64,000 nt of DNA from Apostichopus japonicus (taxonomy: Eukaryota; Echinodermata; Holothuroidea; Aspidochirotida; Stichopodidae), in assembly GCF_037975245.1 (NCBI RefSeq), contig NC_092568.1, forward strand, positions 14,161,501 to 14,225,500. The letters are read 5' to 3'. This document shows, one piece after another, positions 27,250-42,712 of the stretch. Position numbers and translations under genes: made by a program. Within the stretch, counting starts at the first letter, position 1. Each line of letters starts with the position of its first letter. A model generated the notes under the pieces. That model saw nothing but the letters and a program-made list of their open reading frames with translations, searched no databases and was not told where the DNA came from.

Positions 27250-30200
27250 TCAATCGAATGTTCGACACCGATCAATCGAATGATACCGATCAATCGAAGG
27301 TGCGACACCGACCAAACGAATGTGCAGTACCCATCAATCGAATGTTCGACACCGATCAATCGAATGTGCAGTACCGATCAATCGAATGTGCGACACCCAT
27401 CAATCGAATATTCGGCACCCATCAATCGAATGTTCGACACCCATCAATCGAATGTTCGACACCGATCAATCGAATGATACCCATCAATCGAATGTTCGAC
27501 ACCGATTATTCGAATGTTCGGCACCAATCAATCGAATGTTCGACACCGATTAATCGAATGTTCGGCACCCATCAATCGAATGTTCGACACCGATCAATCG
27601 AATGTGCGACAACGATCAATCGGATGTGCGACACCGATCAATCGAATGTTCGACACCGATCAATCGAATGACACCCATCAATCGAATGTTCGACACAGAT
27701 CATTCGAATGTTCGGCACCAATTAATCAAATGTGCGACACCGATCATTCGAATGTTCGGCACCCATCAATCGAATGTTCGGCACCGATTAATCGAATATG
27801 CGACACCGACCAAACGAATGTGCTATACCGATCAATCGAATGTTCGACACCAATCAATCGAATGTGCGACACCCATCAATCGAATGTTCGACACCGAACA
27901 ATCGAATGTGCAGTACCGATCAATCGAATGTGCGACACCCATCAATCGAATGTTCGGCACCCATCGATCGAATGTTCGACACCGATCATTCAAATGTTCG
28001 GCACCTATCAATCGAATGTGCGACATCGATCAATCGAATGTGCGATACCGATCAATCGAATGTGCGACACCGATCAATCGAATGTGCGACACCGGTCAAT
28101 GGAATGTGCGACACCCAACAGTCGAATGTGCGAAACTCATCAATCGAATGTTCGACACCGATCAATCGAATGTGCGACACCCATCAATCGAATGTTCGAC
28201 ACCGATCATTCGAATGTTCGGCACCCATCAATCGAATGTTCGACAGCAATCATTCGAATGTTCGGCACCCATCAATCGAATGTTCGACAGCAATCAATCG
28301 AATGTGCGACACCAATCAATCGAATGTTTCGACACCGATCAATCGAATGATCATTCGAATGATCGGCACCAATCAATCAAATGTTCGACACCGTTCATTC
28401 GAATGTTCGACACAGATCAATCGAATGTGCGACACCGACTATACGAATGTGCAGTACCGATCAATCGAATGTTCGACACCGATCAATCGAATGTGCACTA
28501 CCGATCAATCGAATGTGCGACACCCATCATTCGAATGTTCGACACCAATCAATCGAATGTTCGACACCGATTAATCGAATGTGCAGTACCGATCAATCGA
28601 ATGTGCGACACCCATCAATCGAATGTTCGGCACCCATCAATCGAATGTTCGACACCCATCAATCGAATGTTCGACACCGATCAATCGAATGTGCGACACC
28701 GACTATACGAATGGGCAGTACCGATTTATCGAATGTTCGACACCGATCAATCGAATGTGCACTACCGATTAATCGAATGTGCGACACCCATCAATCGAAT
28801 GTTCGACACCAATCAATCGAATGTTCGACACCGATCAATCGAATGTGCAGTACCGATCAATCGAATGTGCGACACCGGTCAATCGAATGTGCGGCACCGA
28901 TCAATCGAATGTGCGACACCCATCAATCGAATGTTCGACACCGATCATTCGAATGTTCGGCACCTATCAATCGAATGTGAGGCACCGATCTTTCGATTGA
29001 TCGGCACCAATCAATCGAATGTTCGACAGCAATCAATCGAATGTTCGGTACCCATCAATCGAATGTGCGGCACCGATCAATCGAATGTTCGACACCGATC
29101 AATCGAATGATACCCATCAATCGAATGTTCGACACAGATCATTCGAATGTTCGGCACCAATTAATCGAATGTTCGACACCGATTATTCGAATGTGCGACA
29201 CCGATCAATAGAATGTGCGACAACAATCAATCGAATGTGCGACACCGATCAATTAAAGGTGCGACACCGACCAAACGAATGTGCAGTACCGATCAATCGA
29301 ATGTTCGAAAACCGATCAATCGAATGTGCAGTACCGATCAATCGAATGTGCGACACCCATCAATCGAATGTTCGACACCAATCAATCGAATGTTCGACAC
29401 CGATCAATCGAATGTGCAGTACCGATCAATCGAATGTGCGACACCCATCAATCGAATGTTCGGCACCCATAAATCGAATGTTCGACACCCATCAATCGAA
29501 TGTTCGACACCGATCAATCGAATGATACCCATCAATCGAATGTTCGACACAGATCATTCGAATGTTTGGCACCAATCAATCGAATGTTCGACACCGATTA
29601 TTCGAATGAGCGACACCGATCAATAGGATGTGCGACAACAATCAATCGAATGTGCGACACCGATCAATCGAAGGTGCGACACCGACCAAACGAATGTGCA
29701 GTACCGATCAATCGAATGTTCGACACCGATCAATCGAATGTGCAGTACCGATCAATCGAATGTGCGACACCCATCAATCGAATGTTCGGCACCCATCAAT
29801 CGAATGTTCGACACCCATCAATCGAATGTTCGACACCGATCAATCGAATGATACCCATCAATCGAATGTTCGACACAGATCATTCGAATGTTCGGCACCA
29901 ATCAATCGAATGTTCGACACCGATTATTCGAATGTTCGGCACCCATCAATCGAATGTTCGACACCGATCAATCGAATGTGCGACACCGATCAATCGGATG
30001 TGCGACACCGATCAATCGAATGTTCGACACCGATCAATCGGATGTTCGGCACCGATCAATCGAATGTTCGACACCGATCAATCGAATGTTCGGCACCCAT
30101 CAATCGAATGTTCGACACCGATCAATCGAATGTGCGACAACGATCAATCGGATGTGCGACACCGATCAATCGAATGTTCGACACCGATCAATCGAATGAC

Positions 30201-33200
30201 ACCCATCAATCGAATGTTCGACACAGATCATTCGAATGTTCGGCACCAATTAATCAAATGTGCGACACCGATCATTCGAATGTTCGGCACCCATCAATCG
30301 AATGTTCGGCACCGATTAATCGAATATGCGACACCGACCAAACGAATGTGCAATACCGATCAATCGAATGTTCGACACCAATCAATCGAATGTTCGGCAC
30401 CCATCAATCGAATGTTCGACACCGAACAATCGAATGTGCAGTACCGATCAATCGAATGTGCGACACCCATCAATCGAATGTTCGGCACCCATCAATCGAA
30501 TGTTCGACACCCATCAATCGAATGTTCGACACCGATCAATCGAATGATACCCATCAATCGAAAGTTCGACACAGATCATGCGAATGTTCGGGACCCATCG
30601 ATCAAATGTTCGATACCGATCATTCAAATGTTCGGCACCTGTCAATCGAATGTGCGACATCGATCAATCGAATGTGCGACACCGATCAATCGAATGTGCG
30701 ACACCGATCAATCGAATGTGCGACACCGGTCAATGGAATGTGCGACACCCAACAGTCGAATGTGCGAAACTCATCAATCGAATGTTCGACACCGATCAAT
30801 CGAATGTGCGACACCCATCAATCGAATGTTCGACACCGATCATTCGAATGTTCGGCACCCATCAATCGAATGTTCGACAGCAATCAATCGAATGTTCGGC
30901 ACCCATCAATCGAATGTGCGGCACCGATCAATCGAATGTGCGACACCGATCAATAGGATGTGCGACACCGGTCAATCGAATGTGCGACACCCATCAATCG
31001 AATGTTCGACACCGATCATTCGAATGTTCGGCAACCATCAATCGAATGTTCGACAGCAATCAATCGAATGTTCGGCACCCATCAATCGAATGTGCGGCAC
31101 CGATCAATCGAATGTTCGACACCGATCAATCGAATGTGCGACACCCATCAATCGAATGTTCGACACCGATCATTCGAATATTCGGCAACCATCAATCGAA
31201 TGTTCGACATCAATCAATCGAATGTTCGGCACCCATCAATCGAATGTGCGGCACCGATCAATCGAATGTGCGACACCGATCATTCGAATGTTCGACACCG
31301 ATCAATCGGATGTGCGACACCCATCAATCGAATGTTCGACACCAATCAATCAAATGTGCGACACCAATCAATCGAATGTTTCGACACCGATCAATCGAAT
31401 GATCATTCGAATGATCGGCACCCATCAATCAAATGTTCGACACCGATCATTCGAATGTTCGACACAGATCAATCGAATGTGCGACACCGACTATACGAAT
31501 GTGCAGTACCGATCAATCGAATGTTCGACACCGATCAATCGAATGTGCACTACCGATCAATCGAATGTGCGACACCCATCAATCGAATGTTCGACACCAA
31601 TCAATCGAATGTTCGACACCGATTAATCGAATGTGCAGTACCGATCAATCGAATGTGCGACACCCATCAATCGAATGTTCGGCACCCATCAATCGAATGT
31701 TCGACACCCATCAATCGAATGTTCGACACCGATCAATCGAATGTGCCACACCGACTATACAAATGGGCAGTACCGATTTATCGAATGTTCGACACCGATC
31801 AATCGAATGTGCACTCCCGATCAATCGAATGTGCGACACCCATCAATCGAATGTTCGACACCAATCAATCGAATGTTCGACACCGATCAATCGAATGTGC
31901 AGTACCAATCAATCGAATGTGCGACACCCATCAATCGAATGTTCGGCACCCATCAATCGAATGTTCGACACCGATCAATCGAATGATACCGATCAATCGA
32001 AGGTGCGACACCGACCAAACGAATGTGCAGTACCCATCAATCGAATGTTCGACACCGATCAATCGAATGTGCAGTACCGATCAATCGAATGTGCGACACC
32101 CATCAATCGAATATTCGGCACCCATCAATCGAATGTTCGACACCCATCAATCGAATGTTCGACACCGATCAATCGAATGATACCCATCAATCGAATGTTC
32201 GACACAGATCATTCGAATGTTCGGCACCAATCAATCGAATGTTCGACACCGATTATTCGAATGTTCGGCACCCATCAATCGAATGTTCGACACCGATCAA
32301 TCGAATGTGCGACACCGATCAATCGGATGTGCGACACCGATCAATCGAATGTTCGACACCGATCAATCGGATGTGCGACACCGATCAATCGAATGTTCGA
32401 CACCGATTATTCGAATGTTCGGCACCAATCAATCGAATGTTCGACACCGATTAATCGAATGTTCGGCACCCATCAATCGAATGTTCGACACCGATCAATC
32501 GAATGTGCGACAACGATCAATCGGATGTGCGACACCGATCAATCGAATGTTCGACACCGATCAATCGAATGACACCCATCAATCGAATGTTCGACACAGA
32601 TCATTCGAATGTTCGGCACCAATTAATCAAATGTGCGACACCGATCATTCGAATGTTCGGCACCCATCAATCGAATGTTCGGCACCGATTAATCGAATAT
32701 GCGACACCGACCAAACGAATGTGCTATACCGATCAATCGAATGTTCGACACCAATCAATCGAATGTGCGACACCCATCAATCGAATGTTCGACACCGAAC
32801 AATCGAATGTGCAGTACCGATCAATCGAATGTGCGACACCCATCAATCGAATGTTCGGCACCCATCGATCGAATGTTCGACACCGATCATTCAAATGTTC
32901 GGCACCTATCAATCGAATGTGCGACATCGATCAATCGAATGTGCGATACCGATCAATCGAATGTGCGACACCGATCAATCGAATGTGCGACACCGGTCAA
33001 TGGAATGTGCGACACCCAACAGTCGAATGTGCGAAACTCATCAATCGAATGTTCGACACCGATCAATCGAATGTGCGACACCCATCAATCGAATGTTCGA
33101 CACCGATCATTCGAATGTTCGGCACCCATCAATCGAATGTTCGACAGCAATCATTCGAATGTTCGGCACCCATCAATCGAATGTTCGACAGCAATCAATC

Positions 33201-36200
33201 GAATGTGCGACACCAATCAATCGAATGTTTCGACACCGATCAATCGAATGATCATTCGAATGATCGGCACCAATCAATCAAATGTTCGACACCGTTCATT
33301 CGAATGTTCGACACAGATCAATCGAATGTGCGACACCGACTATACGAATGTGCAGTACCGATCAATCGAATGTTCGACACCGATCAATCGAATGTGCACT
33401 ACCGATCAATCGAATGTGCGACACCCATCAATCGAATGTTCGACACCCATCGAATGTTCGACACCGATTAATCGAATGTGCAGTACCGATCAATCGAATG
33501 TGCGACACCCATCAATCGAATGTTCGGCACCCATCAATCGAATGTTCGACACCCATCAATCGAATGTTCGACACCGACCAATCGAATGTGCGACACCGAC
33601 TATACGAATGGGCAGTACCGATTTATCGAATGTTCGACACCGATCAATCGAATGTGCACTACCGATTAATCGAATGTGCGACACCCATCAATCGAATGTT
33701 CGACACCAATCAATCGAATGTTCGACACCGATCAATCGAATGTGCAGTACCGATCAATCGAATGTGCGACACCGGTCAATCGAATGTGCGGCACCGATCA
33801 ATCGAATGTGCGACACCCATCAATCGAATGTTCGACACCGATCATTCGAATGTTCGGCACCTATCAATCGAATGTGAGGCACCGATCTTTCGATTGATCG
33901 GCACCAATCAATCGAATGTTCGACAGCAATCAATCGAATGTTCGGTACCCATCAATCGAATGTGCGGCACCGATCAATCGAATGTTCGACACCGATCAAT
34001 CGAATGTGCAGTACCGATCAATCGAATGTGCGACACCCATCAATCGAATGTTCGGCACCCATAAATCGAATGTTCGACACCCATCAATCGAATGTTCGAC
34101 ACCGATCAATCGAATGATACCCATCAATCGAATGTTCGACACAGATCATTCGAATGTTCGGCACCAATTAATCGAATGTTCGACACCGATTATTCGAATG
34201 TGCGACACCGATCAATAGAATGTGCGACAACAATCAATCGAATGTGCGACACCGATCAATTAAAGGTGCGACACCGACCAAACGAATGTGCAGTACCGAT
34301 CAATCGAATGTTCGAAAACCGATCAATCGAATGTGCAGTACCGATCAATCGAATGTGCGACACCCATCAATCGAATGTTCGACACCAATCAATCGAATGT
34401 TCGACACCGATCAATCGAATGTGCAGTACCGATCAATCGAATGTGCGACACCCATCAATCGAATGTTCGGCACCCATAAATCGAATGTTCGACACCCATC
34501 AATCGAATGTTCGACACCGATCAATCGAATGATACCCATCAATCGAATGTTCGACACAGATCATTCGAATGTTTGGCACCAATCAATCGAATGTTCGACA
34601 CCGATTATTCGAATGAGCGACACCGATCAATAGGATGTGCGACAACAATCAATCGAATGTGCGACACCGATCAATCGAAGGTGCGACACCGACCAAACGA
34701 ATGTGCAGTACCGATCAATCGAATGTTCGACACCGATCAATCGAATGTGCAGTACCGATCAATCGAATGTTCGACACCCATCAATCGAATGTTCGGCACC
34801 CATCAATCGAATGTTCGACACCCATCAATCGAATGTTCGACACCGATCAATCGAATGATACCCATCAATCGAATGTTCGACACAGATCATTCGAATGTTC
34901 GGCACCAATCAATCGAATGTTCGACACCGATTATTCGAATGTTCGGCACCCATCAATCGAATGTTCGACACCGATCAATCGAATGTGCGACACCGATCAA
35001 TCGGATGTGCGACACCGATCAATCGAATGTTCGACACCGATCAATCGGATGTTCGGCACCGATCAATCGAATGTTCGACACCGATCAATCGAATGTTCGG
35101 CACCCATCAATCGAATGTTCGACACCGATCAATCGAATGTGCGACAACGATCAATCGGATGTGCGACACCGATCAATCGAATGTTCGACACCGATCAATC
35201 GAATGACACCCATCAATCGAATGTTCGACACAGATCATTCGAATGTTCGGCACCAATTAATCAAATGTGCGACACCGATCATTCGAATGTTCGGCACCCA
35301 TCAATCGAATGTTCGGCACCGATTAATCGAATATGCGACACCGACCAAACGAATGTGCAATACCGATCAATCGAATGTTCGACACCAATCAATCGAATGT
35401 GCGACACCCATCAATCGAATGTTCGACACCGAACAATCGAATGTGCAGTACCGATCAATCGAATGTGCGACACCCATCAATCGAATGTTCGGCACCCATC
35501 AATCGAATGTTCGACACCCATCAATCGAATGTTCGACACCGATCAATCGAATGATACCCATCAATCGAAAGTTCGACACAGATCATGCGAATGTTCGGGA
35601 CCCATCGATCAAATGTTCGATACCGATCATTCAAATGTTCGGCACCTGTCAATCGAATGTGCGACATCGATCAATCGAATGTGCGACACCGATCAATCGA
35701 ATGTGCGACACCGATCAATCGAATGTGCGACACCGGTCAATGGAATGTGCGACACCCAACAGTCGAATGTGCGAAACTCATCAATCGAATGTTCGACACC
35801 GATCAATCGAATGTGCGACACCCATCAATCGAATGTTCGACACCGATCATTCGAATGTTCGGCACCCATCAATCGAATGTTCGACAGCAATCAATCGAAT
35901 GTTCGGCACCCATCAATCGAATGTGCGGCACCGATCAATCGAATGTGCGACACCGATCAATAGGATGTGCGACACCGGTCAATCGAATGTGCGACACCCA
36001 TCAATCGAATGTTCGACACCGATCATTCGAATGTTCGGCACCCATCAATCGAATGTTCGACAGCAATCAATCGAATGTTCGGCACCCATCAATCGAATGT
36101 GCGGCACCGATCAATCGAATGTTCGACACCGATCAATCGAATGTGCGACACCCATCAATCGAATGTTCGACACCGATCATTCGAATGTTCGGCAACCATC

Positions 36201-39200
36201 AATCGAATGTTCGACATCAATCAATCGAATGTTCGGCACCCATCAATCGAATGTGCGGCACCGATCAATCGAATGTGCGACACCGATCATTCGAATGTTC
36301 GACACCGATCAATCGGATGTGCGACACCCATCAATCGAATGTTCGACACCAATCAATCAAATGTGCGACACCAATCAATCGAATGTTTCGACACCGATCA
36401 ATCGAATGATCATTCGAATGATCGGCACCCATCAATCAAATGTTCGACACCGATCATTCGAATGTTCGACACAGATCAATCGAATGTGCGACACCGACTA
36501 TACGAATGTGCAGTACCGATCAATCGAATGTTCGACACCGATCAATCGAATGTGCACTACCGATCAATCGAATGTGCGACACCCATCAATCGAATGTTCG
36601 ACACCAATCAATCGAATGTTCGACACCGATTAATCGAATGTGCAGTACCGATCAATCGAATGTGCGACACCCATCAATCGAATGTTCGGCACCCATCAAT
36701 CGAATGTTCGACACCCATCAATCGAATGTTCGACACCGATCAATCGAATGTGCCACACCGACTATACAAATGGGCAGTACCGATTTATCGAATGTTCGAC
36801 ACCGATCAATCGAATGTGCACTCCCGATCAATCGAATGTGCGACACCCATCAATCGAATGTTCGACACCAATCAATCGAATGTTCGACACCGATCAATCG
36901 AATGTGCAGTACCAATCAATCGAATGTGCGACACCCATCAATCGAATGTTCGGCACCCATCAATCGAATGTTCGACACCGATCAATCGAATGATACCGAT
37001 CAATCGAAGGTGCGACACCGACCAAACGAATGTGCAGTACCCATCAATCGAATGTTCGACACCGATCAATCGAATGTGCAGTACCGATCAATCGAATGTG
37101 CGACACCCATCAATCGAATATTCGGCACCCATCAATCGAATGTTCGACACCCATCAATCGAATGTTCGACACCGATCAATCGAATGATACCCATCAATCG
37201 AATGTTCGACACAGATCATTCGAATGTTCGGCACCAATCAATCGAATGTTCGACACCGATTATTCGAATGTTCGGCACCCATCAATCGAATGTTCGACAC
37301 CGATCAATCGAATGTGCGACACCGATCAATCGGATGTGCGACACCGATCAATCGAATGTTCGACACCGATCAATCGGATGTGCGACACCGATCAATCGAA
37401 TGTTCGACACCGATTATTCGAATGTTCGGCACCAATCAATCGAATGTTCGACACCGATTAATCGAATGTTCGGCACCCATCAATCGAATGTTCGACACCG
37501 ATCAATCGAATGTGCGACAACGATCAATCGGATGTGCGACACCGATCAATCGAATGTTCGACACCGATCAATCGAATGACACCCATCAATCGAATGTTCG
37601 ACACAGATCATTCGAATGTTCGGCACCAATTAATCAAATGTGCGACACCGATCATTCGAATGTTCGGCACCCATCAATCGAATGTTCGGCACCGATTAAT
37701 CGAATATGCGACACCGACCAAACGAATGTGCTATACCGATCAATCGAATGTTCGACACCAATCAATCGAATGTGCGACACCCATCAATCGAATGTTCGAC
37801 ACCGAACAATCGAATGTGCAGTACCGATCAATCGAATGTGCGACACCCATCAATCGAATGTTCGGCACCCATCGATCGAATGTTCGACACCGATCATTCA
37901 AATGTTCGGCACCTATCAATCGAATGTGCGACATCGATCAATCGAATGTGCGATACCGATCAATCGAATGTGCGACACCGATCAATCGAATGTGCGACAC
38001 CGGTCAATGGAATGTGCGACACCCAACAGTCGAATGTGCGAAACTCATCAATCGAATGTTCGACACCGATCAATCGAATGTGCGACACCCATCAATCGAA
38101 TGTTCGACACCGATCATTCGAATGTTCGGCACCCATCAATCGAATGTTCGACAGCAATCATTCGAATGTTCGGCACCCATCAATCGAATGTTCGACAGCA
38201 ATCAATCGAATGTGCGACACCAATCAATCGAATGTTTCGACACCGATCAATCGAATGATCATTCGAATGATCGGCACCAATCAATCAAATGTTCGACACC
38301 GTTCATTCGAATGTTCGACACAGATCAATCGAATGTGCGACACCGACTATACGAATGTGCAGTACCGATCAATCGAATGTTCGACACCGATCAATCGAAT
38401 GTGCACTACCGATCAATCGAATGTGCGACACCCATCAATCGAATGTTCGACACCCATCGAATGTTCGACACCGATTAATCGAATGTGCAGTACCGATCAA
38501 TCGAATGTGCGACACCCATCAATCGAATGTTCGGCACCCATCAATCGAATGTTCGACACCCATCAATCGAATGTTCGACACCGATCAATCGAATGTGCGA
38601 CACCGACTATACGAATGGGCAGTACCGATTTATCGAATGTTCGACACCGATCAATCGAATGTGCACTACCGATTAATCGAATGTGCGACACCCATCAATC
38701 GAATGTTCGACACCAATCAATCGAATGTTCGACACCGATCAATCGAATGTGCAGTACCGATCAATCGAATGTGCGACACCGGTCAATCGAATGTGCGGCA
38801 CCGATCAATCGAATGTGCGACACCCATCAATCGAATGTTCGACACCGATCATTCGAATGTTCGGCACCCATCAATCGAATGTGAGGCACCGATCTTTCGA
38901 TTGATCGGCACCAATCAATCGAATGTTCGACAGCAATCAATCGAATGTTCGGTACCCATCAATCGAATGTGCGGCACCGATCAATCGAATGTTCGACACC
39001 GATCAATCGAATGTGCAGTACCGATCAATCGAATGTGCGACACCCATCAATCGAATGTTCGGCACCCATAAATCGAATGTTCGACACCCATCAATCGAAT
39101 GTTCGACACCGATCAATCGAATGATACCCATCAATCGAATGTTCGACACAGATCATTCGAATGTTCGGCACCAATTAATCGAATGTTCGACACCGATTAT

Positions 39201-40965
39201 TCGAATGTGCGACACCGATCAATAGAATGTGCGACAACAATCAATCGAATGTGCGACACCGATCAATTAAAGGTGCGACACCGACCAAACGAATGTGCAG
39301 TACCGATCAATCGAATGTTCGAAAACCGATCAATCGAATGTGCAGTACCGATCAATCGAATGTGCGACACCCATCAATCGAATGTTCGACACCAATCAAT
39401 CGAATGTTCGACACCGATCAATCGAATGTGCAGTACCGATCAATCGAATGTGCGACACCCATCAATCGAATGTTCGGCACCCATAAATCGAATGTTCGAC
39501 ACCCATCAATCGAATGTTCGACACCGATCAATCGAATGATACCCATCAATCGAATGTTCGACACAGATCATTCGAATGTTTGGCACCAATCAATCGAATG
39601 TTCGACACCGATTATTCGAATGAGCGACACCGATCAATAGGATGTGCGACAACAATCAATCGAATGTGCGACACCGATCAATCGAAGGTGCGACACCGAC
39701 CAAACGAATGTGCAGTACCGATCAATCGAATGTTCGACACCGATCAATCGAATGTGCAGTACCGATCAATCGAATGTTCGACACCCATCAATCGAATGTT
39801 CGGCACCCATCAATCGAATGTTCGACACCCATCAATCGAATGTTCGACACCGATCAATCGAATGATACCCATCAATCGAATGTTCGACACAGATCATTCG
39901 AATGTTCGGCACCAATCAATCGAATGTTCGACACCGATTATTCGAATGTTCGGCACCCATCAATCGAATGTTCGACACCGATCAATCGAATGTGCGACAC
40001 CGATCAATCGGATGTGCGACACCGATCAATCGAATGTTCGACACCGATCAATCGGATGTTCGGCACCGATCAATCGAATGTTCGACACCGATCAATCGAA
40101 TGTTCGGCACCCATCAATCGAATGTTCGACACCGATCAATCGAATGTGCGACAACGATCAATCGGATGTGCGACACCGATCAATCGAATGTTCGACACCG
40201 ATCAATCGAATGACACCCATCAATCGAATGTTCGACACAGATCATTCGAATGTTCGGCACCAATTAATCAAATGTGCGACACCGATCATTCGAATGTTCG
40301 GCACCCATCAATCGAATGTTCGGCACCGATTAATCGAATATGCGACACCGACCAAACGAATGTGCAATACCGATCAATCGAATGTTCGACACCAATCAAT
40401 CGAATGTGCGACACCCATCAATCGAATGTTCGACACCGAACAATCGAATGTGCAGTACCGATCAATCGAATGTGCGACACCCATCAATCGAATGTTCGGC
40501 ACCCATCAATCGAATGTTCGACACCCATCAATCGAATGTTCGACACCGATCAATCGAATGATACCCATCAATCGAAAGTTCGACACAGATCATGCGAATG
40601 TTCGGGACCCATCGATCAAATGTTCGATACCGATCATTCAAATGTTCGGCACCTGTCAATCGAATGTGCGACATCGATCAATCGAATGTGCGACACCGAT
40701 CAATCGAATGTGCGACACCGATCAATCGAATGTGCGACACCGGTCAATGGAATGTGCGACACCCAACAGTCGAATGTGCGAAACTCATCAATCGAATGTT
40801 CGACACCGATCAATCGAATGTGCGACACCCATCAATCGAATGTTCGACACCGATCATTCGAATGTTCGGCACCCATCAATCGAATGTTCGACAGCAATCA
40901 ATCGAATGTTCGGCACCCATCAATCGAATGTGCGGCACCGATCAATCGAATGTGCGACACCGATT
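27250..40965 (+). repeat. 5,007-bp higher-order repeat, nearly three units
   Basis: Landmarks at 29500, 29628, 30326 and 30578 recur at 34507, 34635, 35333, 35585 and at 39514, 39642, 40340, 40592, exactly 5,007 bp apart. Unit 2 is about 31,953-36,960 and unit 3 runs to about 40,965. Unit 1 is about 4.7 kb: against the later units it lacks 198 bp (nine monomers) near 27,480 and 110 bp (five monomers) near 29,100, while the later units have a 4-bp shortened monomer (CACCCATCGAATG) near 33,446 and 38,453. Only a handful of substitutions separate the units. Confidence 0.9.
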
Positions 40966-42712
40966 AATCGAATATGCGACACCGACCAAACGAATGTGCA
41001 ATACCGATCAATCGAATGTGCGGCACCGATCAATCGAATGTGCGACACCCATCCAATGTTCGACACCGATCATTCGAATGTACGGCACCTATCAATCGAA
41101 TGTGAGGCACCGATCTTTCGAATGATCGGCACCAATTAATCGAATGTTCGACAGCAATCAATCGAATGTTCGGTACCCATCAATCGAATGTGCGGCACCG
41201 ATCAATCGAATGTTCGACACCGATCAATCGAATGTGCAGTACCGATCAATAGGATGTGCGACACCCATCAATCGAATGTTCGGCACCCATAAATCGAATG
41301 TTCGACCCCCATCAATCGAATGTTCGACACCGATCAATCGAATGATACCCATCAATCGAATGTTCGACACAGATCATTCGAATTCTCGGCACCAATCAAT
41401 CGAATGTTCGACACCGATCAATAGGATGTGCGACAACAATCAATCGAATGTTCGGCACCTATCAATCGAATGTGCGACATCGATCAATCGAATGGGCGAC
41501 ACCGGTCAATGGAATGTGCGACACCCAGCAGTCGAATGTGCGAAACCCATCAACCGAATGTTCGACACCGATCAATCGAATGTGCGACACCCATCAATCG
41601 AATGTTCGACACCGATCATTCGAATGTTCGGCAACCATCAATCGAATGTTCGACATCAATCAATCGAATGTTCGGCACCCATCAATCGAATGTGCGGCAC
41701 CGATCAATCGAATGTGCGACACCGATCATTCGAATGTTCGACACCGATCAATCGGATGTGCGACACCCATCAATCGAATGTTCGACACCAATCAATCAAA
41801 TGTGCGACACCAATCAATCGAATGTTTCGACACCGATCAATCGAATGATCATTCGAATGATCGGCACCCATCAATCAAATGTTCGACACCGATCATTCGA
41901 ATGTTCGACACAGATCAATCGAATGTGCGACACCGACTATACGAATGTGCAGTACCGATCAATCGAATGTTCGACACCGATCAATCGAATGTGCACTACC
42001 GATCAATCGAATGTGCGACACCCATCAATCGAATGTTCGACACCAATCAATCGAATGTTCGACACCGATTAATCGAATGTGCAGTACCGATCAATCGAAT
42101 GTGCGACACCCATCAATCGAATGTTCGGCACCCATCAATCGAATGTTCGACACCCATCAATCGAATGTTCGACACCGATCAATCGAATGTGCCACACCGA
42201 CTATACGAATGGGCAGTACCGATTTATCGAATGTTCGACACCGATCAATCGAATGTGCACTCCCGATCAATCGAATGTGCGACACCCATCAATCGAATGT
42301 TCGACACCAATCAATCGAATGTTCGACACCGATCAATCGAATGTGCAGTACCAATCAATCGAATGTGCGACACCCATCAATCGAATGTTCGGCACCCATC
42401 AATCGAATGTTCGACACCCATCAATCGAATGTTCGACACCGATCAATCGAATGATACCCATCAATCGAATGTTCGACACAGATCATTCGAATGTTCGGCA
42501 CCAATCAATCGAATGTTCGACACCGATTATTCGAATGTGCGACACCGATCAATAGGATGTGCGACAACAATCAATCGAATGTGCGACACCGATCAATCCA
42601 AGGTGCGACACCGACCAAACGAATGTGCAGTACCGATCAATCGAATGTTCGACACCGATCAATCGAATGTGCAGTACCGATCAATCGAATGTGCGACACC
42701 CATCAATCGAAT
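40966..42712 (+). repeat. Satellite junction zone between two higher-order repeats
   Basis: At about 40,965 the 5,007-bp register stops. A truncated monomer (CACCCATCCAATGTTCG) lies at about 41,046. From about 41,430 the sequence matches the block found near 18.4, 20.4 and 21.3 kb and then the part of the 5-kb unit around 31.4-32.0 and 36.4-37.0 kb (for example 41879 versus 36440 and 31433). It is a recombinant joint made of existing array pieces. Confidence 0.65.
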
